A DNA stretch of 7,461 bases from positions 1-7,461 of the forward strand of contig MGJZ01000008.1 of the NCBI GenBank assembly GCA_001794525.1. Reading direction: 5' to 3'. The DNA is from Candidatus Yanofskybacteria bacterium RIFCSPHIGHO2_02_FULL_50_12 (lineage in GTDB: Bacteria; Patescibacteriota; Minisyncoccia; 2-02-FULL-40-12; GWA2-44-9). Position 1 is the stretch's first letter; each line of letters opens with the position of its first letter. The notes beneath the pieces were generated by a model. It was not told the origin of the DNA, ran no database searches, and was given only the letters and a program-made list of their open reading frames with translations. A program made the translations under genes and the position numbers. Positions 1-4,214 of this stretch are shown piece by piece.

Positions 1-237
1 GAGATTCTCCGCGCCAAACTGGTGGAAATTAAACGCATGGAAGAAACAGGCAATATTACCGAAGAGCGTCACAAGCAAGTCGGTACCGGCGACCGCTCCG
101 AAAAGATTCGTACCTATAATTTCCCCCAGGACCGCATTACCGACCATCGCATCAAAAAAAGCTGGGGCAATATCTACAAGATTCTCGAAGGAAACATGGA
201 ACCAATCTTCGAAGCCCTCCAGTCTGTTCGAGACTAA
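1..237 (+). CDS. prfA: Peptide chain release factor 1 (RF1), C-terminal part
   Basis: The reading frame is open from base 1 and ends at TAA 235-237, giving the last 78 residues of a protein that starts outside the window. RF1 recognises UAA and UAG in the ribosomal A site and triggers peptide release. The visible part carries the class-specific segment GTGDRSEKIRTYNFPQDRITDHRI; RF2 has a different sequence here, so RF1 is favoured over RF2. It is the region just after the GGQ catalytic domain, so GGQ and the PxT codon-reading motif lie upstream and cannot be checked. The last codons form the left arm of a hairpin that also covers the stop. No neighbour in the window shares its transcript with certainty, because a new promoter starts immediately after the hairpin. 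Confidence 0.95.
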   Translation, partial: EILRAKLVEIKRMEETGNITEERHKQVGTGDRSEKIRTYNFPQDRITDHRIKKSWGNIYKILEGNMEPIFEALQSVRD

Positions 238-255
238 ACCTCGAACAGACTGTTT
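220..255 (+). terminator. Hairpin overlapping the prfA stop codon, likely terminator
   Basis: A perfect 13-bp inverted repeat, CAGTCTGTTCGAG (220-232) and CTCGAACAGACTG (240-252), encloses a 7-nt loop ACTAAAC that contains the TAA stop. Only TTT follows before GACATTT, so the U-tract is poor. It could be an intrinsic terminator of modest strength, or a 3'-end stabilising hairpin. The left arm is coding sequence. Confidence 0.55.
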
Positions 256-282
256 GACATTTATCGAAGCAATAAGTACAGT
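254..282 (+). promoter_or_regulatory. Sigma-70-type promoter for the 190-aa gene
   Basis: A perfect -35 box TTGACA (254-259) is followed after exactly 17 nt by TACAGT (277-282), which matches TATAAT at 4 of 6 positions. Transcription would start near 289, giving a leader of about 11 nt that consists almost only of the Shine-Dalgarno sequence of the next gene. Confidence 0.6.
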
Positions 283-299
283 AGCGCCGAGGTGATAGC

Positions 300-872
300 A
301 TGGCGAAGAAAAGATCTTCAAAAAAACCAAGGGTTCTTACCACCGGTTCTCCTCAATTTCTTGACGAGATCACAGCGGGACGGACGGTTCGGGTCAAGGA
401 AAGCGATTGGCTTGCCTACTGGCAGTCTGTCGGCGAAGATCGGGATCGTGAGATCAAGCATCTGAAGGAAGTAATCGCCGGTGCCTCCCGCGACTATAAC
501 CAGATGCGACTCCAGCGCGATCAGGTGGAGACGGAACGGAATCAGGTGAAAGAGGATTGTCTCGAGCGTATCAGGCTTATCCGCCAGCGGGAGAAGGTGA
601 TCACTGCTCTACTGATGCCCTGGGCGGTGGCACTTGGTCCAGCTCGGCTTCAGTTCTTGCTCCTGGATCTTTTGCATGCCGTTGGTCTCCAGGTCGATGT
701 CCAGACCGAAAACGACATCCAGATACTCATCAGCGACGAACTTCGCGAGTTACTGAAGAAAGACAAGTTTGTGGGAGAGAATCCGAATGATGCGCTCCAT
801 TGTCTTCGGCAGTGCAACATCGTTTTCGTCGAACACGCAAAGAAAGCATTCTCGCTCATGAACGATCCGTAA
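300..872 (+). CDS. Uncharacterised coiled-coil protein, 190 aa
   Basis: I do not recognise this protein. ATG 300 is preceded by GAGGTGA (289-295), one of the best ribosome binding sites in the window. Residues 1-11 are strongly basic (MAKKRSSKKPR). Residues 45 to about 100 are rich in charged residues and lack proline, with a pattern typical of a long alpha-helical coiled coil. Residues 101-132 are hydrophobic (ITALLMPWAVALGP, then LQFLLLDLLHAVGL) and may be a membrane-associated or buried helical hairpin. The C-terminal 60 residues are mixed, with two cysteines (C168, C172). The gene has its own promoter and a strong terminator, so it is probably a single-gene unit placed between prfA and rpsB. 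No enzymatic motif is visible. Existence as a gene is well supported; function is unknown. Confidence 0.8.
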   Translation: MAKKRSSKKPRVLTTGSPQFLDEITAGRTVRVKESDWLAYWQSVGEDRDREIKHLKEVIAGASRDYNQMRLQRDQVETERNQVKEDCLERIRLIRQREKVITALLMPWAVALGPARLQFLLLDLLHAVGLQVDVQTENDIQILISDELRELLKKDKFVGENPNDALHCLRQCNIVFVEHAKKAFSLMNDP

Positions 873-880
873 CCATTTCC

Positions 881-907
881 GGCCCCGCAAAGCGGGGCCT
901 TGTTTTT
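881..907 (+). terminator. Rho-independent terminator after the 190-aa gene
   Basis: An 8-bp GC-only stem, GGCCCCGC (881-888) and GCGGGGCC (892-899), has an AAA loop and is followed by TTGTTTTT (900-907). It begins 8 nt after the stop codon of the gene at 300 and separates it from rpsB. Confidence 0.92.
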
Positions 908-928
908 CCGATGAAAATCGTGTAGGAT
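900..928 (+). promoter_or_regulatory. Possible weak promoter for rpsB
   Basis: TTGTTT (900-905) and TAGGAT (923-928) are separated by 17 nt and match the -35 and -10 consensus at 3 and 4 positions. The -35 would sit inside the T-tract of the preceding terminator. rpsB needs a promoter somewhere in 908-938 because of that terminator, but the exact boxes are uncertain. The transcript would have only a few leader bases. Confidence 0.3.
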
Positions 929-938
929 AGAAAGGCCT

Positions 939-1655
939 ATGAATTCCATGGATAACCTGCAAATTTCGTACGAAGACATGCTGAAAGCCGGCATGCATTT
1001 TGGTCGTAAAAAGACGGTTTTTAATCCTAAAATGGGGCCGTTCGTCTATATGGTTCGGGACGGCATCTGCATCATTGATCTTTTGAAAACCCAGATGCAG
1101 CTCAAGAATACGACTGAATTTTTGAAAACTACTATTCAGAAAGGGGGGCTGGTCTTGTTTGTTTCACTTACTAAACAGTCCACCGAAGGCATCAAAAATC
1201 TTGCCCAAGCTTTGAATATGCCTTATGTCATCGATCGCTGGATCGGTGGTACGCTGACTAACTTTAAAGTTATTAATACCAGGGTGCGCAAGCTCGAAGA
1301 GATGGAAGCGGCCCAGAAATCTGGCGCCTATGAGAAATACACAAAGAAAGAGCGCGTCGAGCTGTCTAAAGAGATGGCCAAGATGTCGTCCCACTTCGAA
1401 GGTTTGAAGAAATTAACCCGGATGCCGGATGTGGTCGTGGTTTCGTCGCTTAAAGAAAGCGCTCTGCCTGTTCACGAAGCCAAGAAAATGGGCGTTAAAG
1501 TCGTGGCGATCACCAATACTGACGCTGACCCAAATTCAGTGGAATACATTATCCCGGCCAACGACCGTTCCAAGAAGTCTGTGGATCTGATTCTCGAAGC
1601 CCTCAAGACTGAACTTCAAAATGTTGGCCCGGTAGCGCCGACAACAACCCAATAA
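939..1655 (+). CDS. rpsB: 30S ribosomal protein uS2
   Basis: A protein of 238 aa, the usual length for bacterial S2, which binds the 30S head-body junction near protein S1 and the mRNA exit. Family signatures are in order: MLKAGMHFGRKK (residues 14-25), NPKM (29-32), DGICIIDLLKT (41-51), the hallmark RWIGGTLTNF (100-109), the coiled-coil insertion around 117-160, then RMPDVVVV and VVAITNTDADPNSVEYIIPANDRS near the C-terminus. Two ATGs, 939 and 948, are in frame. AAAGG (931-935) is 3 nt from the first and 12 nt from the second, so the start is not decided by the binding site; 939 is used here. The gene begins the rpsB-tsf-TPR transcript, with tsf 7-10 nt downstream, the classical bacterial S2/EF-Ts pairing. 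Confidence 0.98.
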   Translation: MNSMDNLQISYEDMLKAGMHFGRKKTVFNPKMGPFVYMVRDGICIIDLLKTQMQLKNTTEFLKTTIQKGGLVLFVSLTKQSTEGIKNLAQALNMPYVIDRWIGGTLTNFKVINTRVRKLEEMEAAQKSGAYEKYTKKERVELSKEMAKMSSHFEGLKKLTRMPDVVVVSSLKESALPVHEAKKMGVKVVAITNTDADPNSVEYIIPANDRSKKSVDLILEALKTELQNVGPVAPTTTQ

Positions 1656-1665
1656 GTTTTAAGTG

Positions 1666-2121
1666 ATGTCAGACATCAGTATCGATCAGATTAAGTCATT
1701 GCGCGAACGGACCGGCCTTTCCGTGGCCGAAGTCAAAAAAGCGCTCGCCGAAGCGGGTGGAGATGAAGCGAAAGCGATTGAACTTCTCAAGAGCCGCGGC
1801 GGGGACATCGCGATGAAAAAATCAGGCCGCGAACTTAACTCTGGTATCATTGATGCCTATGTCCATGGCACTAAGCAGACCGGCTGCATGCTCGAACTAT
1901 TATGCGAAACCGATTTCGTGGCCCGCAACGAGGAATTCGTCGCTTTGGCCCACGAAATCGCCATGCACGTCACGGCTATGAAGCCGCGGAATCAGGACGA
2001 ATTGCTGGCTCAACCGTTCATCAAAGATCCTAATAGAACCGTTAAAGATCTCATTACCGATCATATCGCCAAAATCGGGGAAAATATCCAAGTTGGCCGC
2101 TTCGAACTCTTTGAGCTATAA
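1666..2121 (+). CDS. tsf: Elongation factor Ts, short form
   Basis: EF-Ts is the guanine nucleotide exchange factor that recharges EF-Tu. The protein has 151 aa from ATG 1666; GTG 1663 directly before it is in frame and would add one residue, and no clear Shine-Dalgarno site decides between them. Residues 3-42 are the UBA-like N-terminal domain (IKSLRERTGLSVAEVKKAL, then GGDEAKAIELLKSRG). The exchange motif TDFVARN is at 82-88; its Asp-Phe pair (D83, F84) corresponds to the residues that disrupt Mg2+ binding in EF-Tu. HEIAMHV (96-102) and KIGENIQVGRF (136-146) complete one core subdomain. The protein is about half the length of E. coli EF-Ts (283 aa) and lacks the second core subdomain and the coiled-coil insertion, like the short Thermus form. 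It sits directly behind rpsB and ends 2 nt before the next gene. Confidence 0.97.
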   Translation: MSDISIDQIKSLRERTGLSVAEVKKALAEAGGDEAKAIELLKSRGGDIAMKKSGRELNSGIIDAYVHGTKQTGCMLELLCETDFVARNEEFVALAHEIAMHVTAMKPRNQDELLAQPFIKDPNRTVKDLITDHIAKIGENIQVGRFELFEL

Positions 2122-2123
2122 TC

Positions 2124-2711
2124 ATGTTTATCATCGTCCCTCTTACGCTTATTATCGGTTCGCTCGCAGGCATCGCGATTATTGTTTATCGCAAGCTGCC
2201 ATACCTGAAAAAACTGACGCCGGAATCTCATGAGGTGGGCGTAAGCATGATTCACGATTTGTTCCCCGAGCTCGTGGACTGGATCACCCGGTTCGACCTT
2301 CAGGAATACAAACAACAGAGTCTCCGCGAGCTGGAAAAAATGTTGCGCAAACTTAGAGTAGCTTCCCTAAAAATCGACAATCTGGCCGACCTGCTGATTA
2401 AGCGGATCCGCAAAGTTCATCTATCCAGACATTTGGAGCAGGTTGCCGAGAAGTCAGCTGAATTAGAACCAGTTGAATCCAAAGTAGAGTCCCTGGCCAA
2501 TCAATGGAAGGCACAAGAGCAGAAACTGATCGTGGATATCGCCCAGAATCCAAAAGATCCGCATCTCTATGAAGTACTCGGGGATCTCTATATGAAAATT
2601 AACAACATGGCTGACGCCAAAGAGGCGTATGAAGCGGCCTTGGGGTTAATACCGAATGACGAAGGTTTAGCCCGCAAATATTCGAAACTCCTCCAAACCC
2701 CCGTCGCGTAA
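2124..2711 (+). CDS. Membrane-anchored TPR protein, 195 aa
   Basis: The function is unknown. ATG 2124 lies 2 nt after the tsf stop, without a convincing binding site of its own, so translation is probably coupled to tsf. Residues 2-22 (FIIVPLTLIIGSLAGIAII) form one N-terminal membrane helix, followed by basic residues (YRKLPYLKK) that predict a cytoplasmic C-terminal part. Residues 60-130 are long charged helices, probably coiled coil. Residues 145-182 (LYEVLGDLYMKINNMADA, then KEAYEAALGLIPND) fit one complete TPR unit with the typical Leu/Gly/Tyr/Ala/Pro pattern. A protein-protein docking role at the inner face of the membrane is inferred. The operon position with rpsB-tsf suggests growth-linked expression rather than a role in translation. 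tRNA-Thr(UGU) begins 19 nt downstream with no terminator between. Confidence 0.88.
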   Translation: MFIIVPLTLIIGSLAGIAIIVYRKLPYLKKLTPESHEVGVSMIHDLFPELVDWITRFDLQEYKQQSLRELEKMLRKLRVASLKIDNLADLLIKRIRKVHLSRHLEQVAEKSAELEPVESKVESLANQWKAQEQKLIVDIAQNPKDPHLYEVLGDLYMKINNMADAKEAYEAALGLIPNDEGLARKYSKLLQTPVA

Positions 2712-2729
2712 ATCATCTGAAATAAAAGT

Positions 2730-2804
2730 GCCGACCTAGCTCAACGGTAGAGCAACACTTTTGTAAAGTGAAGGTTCCGAGTTCAAGTCTCGGGGTCGGC
2801 TCCA
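2730..2804 (+). tRNA. tRNA-Thr(UGU), CCA encoded
   Basis: A complete cloverleaf: acceptor GCCGACC/GGTCGGC, D-arm GCTC/GAGC with loop AACGGTA, anticodon loop TTTGTAA (anticodon TGT), T-arm CCGAG/CTCGG with loop TTCAAGT, discriminator T2801 and a genome-encoded CCA (2802-2804). G1-C72 and C2-G71 agree with threonine identity. The outermost anticodon-stem pair (A27/A43) is a mismatch. The gene has no obvious promoter and is probably read through from rpsB-tsf-TPR. Confidence 0.97.
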
Positions 2805-2816
2805 GTTAAATTCTCG

Positions 2817-2845
2817 TTGTTTTTTCAGCCTGAATATAGTAAAAT
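2817..2845 (+). promoter_or_regulatory. Promoter for tRNA-Tyr
   Basis: TTGTTT (2817-2822) and TAAAAT (2840-2845) are 17 nt apart. A start near 2852 would put the tRNA 5' end (2857) only a few nucleotides into the transcript. TATAGT at 2835-2840 is an overlapping alternative -10 but lacks a well-spaced -35. Confidence 0.5.
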
Positions 2846-2856
2846 ATTGTATTGTT

Positions 2857-2940
2857 GGGCAGGTACAGAAGTAGTCAAACTGGGCACGCTGTAAACGTGC
2901 TGGCCGTGCGCCTTCGGGGGTGCAAATCCCTCCCTGCCCA
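2857..2940 (+). tRNA. tRNA-Tyr(GUA), class II, unusual 18/55 bases
   Basis: Acceptor GGGCAGG/CCTGCCC with discriminator A2940, no encoded CCA (CAC follows). The anticodon arm GCACG/CGTGC has loop CTGTAAA, anticodon GTA. A long variable arm (GGC at 2902-2904 pairing GCC at 2910-2912) is typical of bacterial tRNA-Tyr. The D-stem is 3 bp (CAG/CTG) with loop AAGTAGTCAAA, in which the usual GG is AG. The T-stem is GGGGG/CCCTC with loop TGCAAAT instead of TTCRANY, so base 55 is G. Both deviations fall on the partners of the normally invariant G18-Psi55 contact. Everything else is regular. Confidence 0.95.
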
Positions 2941-2943
2941 CAC

Positions 2944-2988
2944 GAATTAAAACAAAACTGCTCATCACGAGCAGTTTTGTTTTAATTC
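2944..2988 (+). terminator. 20-bp terminator hairpin after tRNA-Tyr
   Basis: A perfect 20-bp inverted repeat (2944-2963 with 2969-2988) has a 5-nt loop ATCAC. The inner 6 bp are CTGCTC/GAGCAG and the outer part is A-rich on the left and T-rich on the right, so it can terminate in either direction. It closes the rpsB-tsf-TPR-tRNA transcript and separates it from the endonuclease gene. Confidence 0.9.
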
Positions 2989-3022
2989 CAATGAGTTTAC
3001 CTTTAATATCCACAGTAATAGG

Positions 3023-3051
3023 TAGACTCACCAGAAAGAGGACGCTATAAT
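3023..3051 (+). promoter_or_regulatory. Strong promoter giving a leaderless endonuclease mRNA
   Basis: TAGACT (3023-3028, 4/6 match to TTGACA) is followed after 17 nt by a perfect TATAAT (3046-3051). Only AATGAG separates the -10 box from ATG 3058, so the expected transcription start is the start codon itself and there is no room for a Shine-Dalgarno site. Confidence 0.7.
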
Positions 3052-3057
3052 AATGAG

Positions 3058-3657
3058 ATGGATGCTATTTTTAAATGGGAGCTGGAGAAGTTTTATGTAA
3101 AAGAGAGAAAATCATCGACTGAAATCGCTAAAATTTTTGATTGCTCCCAGCACAAGATTGATTATTGGATTCGGAAGCATCGCATTCCAAAGAGAAGCAT
3201 ATCAGAGGCTATTTATCAAAAGCGGAATCGAGATGGAGACCCATTTAAAATAAAAACTATTTCCAATCAAAAAGAAGCAGTATTGCTGGGACTTGGGCTA
3301 GGTCTTTATTGGGGAGAAGGGAACAAAAAAAATAAAAATTCAATTCGATTAGGAAATACAGATCCCAGAATCATTCGAAAATTTATTGAATTTTTATTGA
3401 ACATATTAGGTGTCCATCAACATAAAATACGTCTAGGCTTGCAGATTTTCTCTGATATGTCTAAAAAACAAGCTTTAGAATTCTGGTTGAAAGAATTATC
3501 CGAATATGGTATAAATAGAAGTCAATTCTTCAAGGTGATCGTGACTCCAGCCAGATCAATCGGTACCTATCGTGAGAAATCACAATACGGAGTTTTGACG
3601 GTTTATTTTTGCAATACGAAGCTTAAAAAGATATTGGATAGTATGTTGCCGTTGTAG
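3058..3657 (+). CDS. LAGLIDADG-like homing endonuclease with N-terminal HTH
   Basis: A protein of 199 aa. Residues 8-48 form a helix-turn-helix of the resolvase/homeodomain-like type (SSTEIAKIFDCSQHKIDYWI, 19-38). Residues 80-88, GLGLYWGEG, align with the LAGLIDADG helix, with E87 at the catalytic acid position, followed by SIRLGNTDPRIIRKFIEFLL and later EFWLKELSEYG, which fit the alpha-beta fold of this superfamily. A single motif implies a homodimer that cuts a pseudo-palindromic site. The gene is clearly more AT-rich than its neighbours (28-33% GC in two 60-base samples at 3241 and 3361, against 47% at 1801), a sign of transfer. TAG 3655-3657 lies inside the tRNA-Thr(GGU) gene, so the last three codons come from the tRNA acceptor stem. 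The adjacent group I intron has no ORF, so this enzyme is the obvious mobility partner. A maturase or regulatory role is possible. The catalytic assignment comes from motif reading only. Confidence 0.82.
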   Translation: MDAIFKWELEKFYVKERKSSTEIAKIFDCSQHKIDYWIRKHRIPKRSISEAIYQKRNRDGDPFKIKTISNQKEAVLLGLGLGLYWGEGNKKNKNSIRLGNTDPRIIRKFIEFLLNILGVHQHKIRLGLQIFSDMSKKQALEFWLKELSEYGINRSQFFKVIVTPARSIGTYREKSQYGVLTVYFCNTKLKKILDSMLPL

Positions 3658-3904
3658 CTCAGCTGGTAGAGCAACTCCATGGTAAATTACATTGCCCATT
3701 GCATGGGAAACCCTGCAATGAATCCCGAATAACGGTTAAAGGCCCATCTGGGTTCAGACCGTGGCCCGTGCCGGGCCCGAACGACTGACAAGGGGAGCTG
3801 AAATGCTCAAGATACAGTCTAATCCTCTCATAATCCGCCAGCTGGCGAAGAAATAGAGGTATCCATGAAGGAGTAGGTCCCCGGTTCAAATCCGGGCAAC
3901 GGCT
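3648..3904 (+). tRNA. tRNA-Thr(GGU) interrupted by a group I intron
   Basis: The exons are 3648-3683 and 3868-3904, giving a mature tRNA of 73 nt. Acceptor GCCGTTG/CAACGGC, discriminator T3904, D-arm GCTC/GAGC with loop AGCTGGTA, anticodon stem ACTCC (3674-3678)/GGAGT (3870-3874), T-arm CCCGG/CCGGG with loop TTCAAAT. A 7-nt anticodon loop AT-GGT-AA results only if the intron is 3684-3867, placed between U36 and A37, and this gives anticodon GGU. G1-C72, C2-G71 and the U discriminator are shared with tRNA-Thr(UGU) at 2730. The order Thr(UGU), Tyr, Thr(GGU) matches the E. coli tRNA cluster before tufB. No CCA is encoded (CAG follows). The 5' end overlaps the stop codon of the endonuclease gene by 10 nt. 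Confidence 0.92.
3684..3867 (+). ncRNA. Group I self-splicing intron, 184 nt, no ORF
   Basis: The ribozyme core can be traced. The 5' exon ends in GGU36; the internal guide GCC (3694-3696) pairs with it, including the required U-G wobble. P2 is CATTGCA/TGCAATG (3697-3703, 3714-3720) capped by GGGAAACCC. P3 is CCC (3724-3726) with GGG (3792-3794). P4 is ACGGT/ACCGT (3732-3736, 3758-3762). P5 is GGCCC/GGGTT (3741-3745, 3750-3754). P6 is GGCCC/GGGCC (3763-3767, 3773-3777). P7 is GACTG/CAGTC (3783-3787, 3815-3819), the latter in the conserved context AAGATACAGTCT. P8 is GAGC/GCTC (3795-3798, 3805-3808). P9 is CCTCT/AGAGG (3824-3828, 3855-3859) with an inner CGCC/GGCG hairpin. The intron ends in G3867. 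A 3-nt guide followed at once by P2, and the position after U36, resemble the Azoarcus tRNA-Ile intron (known, about 205 nt). Confidence 0.93.
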
Positions 3905-3930
3905 CAGTAAATTTAATCGAGAATCACCAT

Positions 3931-4095
3931 ATGCCGCAGGACAATTTGTTAAGAATGAAGTGCAGTGTGTGCAAACATGCCAATTACTACACCACCAAGA
4001 ATAAAAAAAAGGTGGAGCGGAAGTTGGAATACCAAAAATTTTGCAAGACCTGTAAGAAGCGGACGCTGCACAAAGAAGCAAGGATGACCGGATAG
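3931..4095 (+). CDS. rpmG: 50S ribosomal protein bL33
   Basis: A small gene of 54 codons starting at ATG 3931, with only a weak GAGA (3920-3923) as ribosome binding site. The product MPQDNLLRMKCSVCKHANYY... has the L33 pattern: two CxxC pairs (C11, C14 and C38, C41) that form a zinc ribbon, the aromatic-threonine turn NYYTTKN (18-24), a basic stretch KKKVERKLEYQKFC and the terminal CKKRTLHKE. This is the four-cysteine (zinc-binding) type of L33. It binds 23S rRNA near the E site. It lies 26 nt behind tRNA-Thr(GGU) and 8 nt before tRNA-Trp, the usual bacterial rpmG-trnW association, although secE-nusG do not follow here. Ordinary gene-length cut-offs would miss it. Confidence 0.95.
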   Translation: MPQDNLLRMKCSVCKHANYYTTKNKKKVERKLEYQKFCKTCKKRTLHKEARMTG

Positions 4096-4103
4096 TCGGT
4101 CAT

Positions 4104-4174
4104 GGGGATGTCGTTCAACGGTAGGACTCTGGTCTCCAAAACCAGGTATCCAGGTTCGAGTCCTGGCGTCCCCG
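4104..4174 (+). tRNA. tRNA-Trp(CCA)
   Basis: Acceptor GGGGATG/CGTCCCC with one G-U pair, D-arm GTTC/GGAC with loop AACGGTA, anticodon arm CTGGT/ACCAG with loop CTCCAAA (anticodon CCA), T-arm CCAGG/CCTGG with loop TTCGAGT. Discriminator G4174 is the known tryptophan identity base. No 3' CCA is encoded (CAT follows). It is the last gene of the unit that starts with the endonuclease. Confidence 0.97.
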
Positions 4175-4175
4175 C

Positions 4176-4214
4176 ATAATTAAAACCGTCGCTTGAGGCG
4201 ACGGTTTTAATTAT
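4176..4214. terminator. Bidirectional terminator between tRNA-Trp and the MerR-like gene
   Basis: A 17-bp perfect inverted repeat (4176-4192 with 4198-4214), loop TTGAG, has a GC core CCGTCGC/GCGACGG and AT-rich outer arms that give a T-tract on either strand. It starts 2 nt after tRNA-Trp and includes the TAA stop of the minus-strand gene (4211-4213), so it serves both convergent units. Confidence 0.9.

Noticed and set aside
3678..3684. Alternative intron 5' splice site after U3680 (CCAT/GG), giving a Met-like or other anticodon
   Set aside because: A 7-nt loop would then need a 3' exon starting ATGAA, after a C instead of the required G, and the guide GCC would not pair. The junction after U3683 satisfies loop size, U-G wobble, terminal G and threonine identity together.
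3684..3867. Archaeal-type bulge-helix-bulge tRNA intron
   Set aside because: The insert has the P4, P6, P7 and P8 helices of a group I ribozyme and no bulge-helix-bulge at the junctions.
3659..4081. Minus-strand 140-codon open frame across the intron, tRNA and rpmG
   Set aside because: It is antisense to a tRNA, a ribozyme core and bL33, and its translation has no domain-like pattern.
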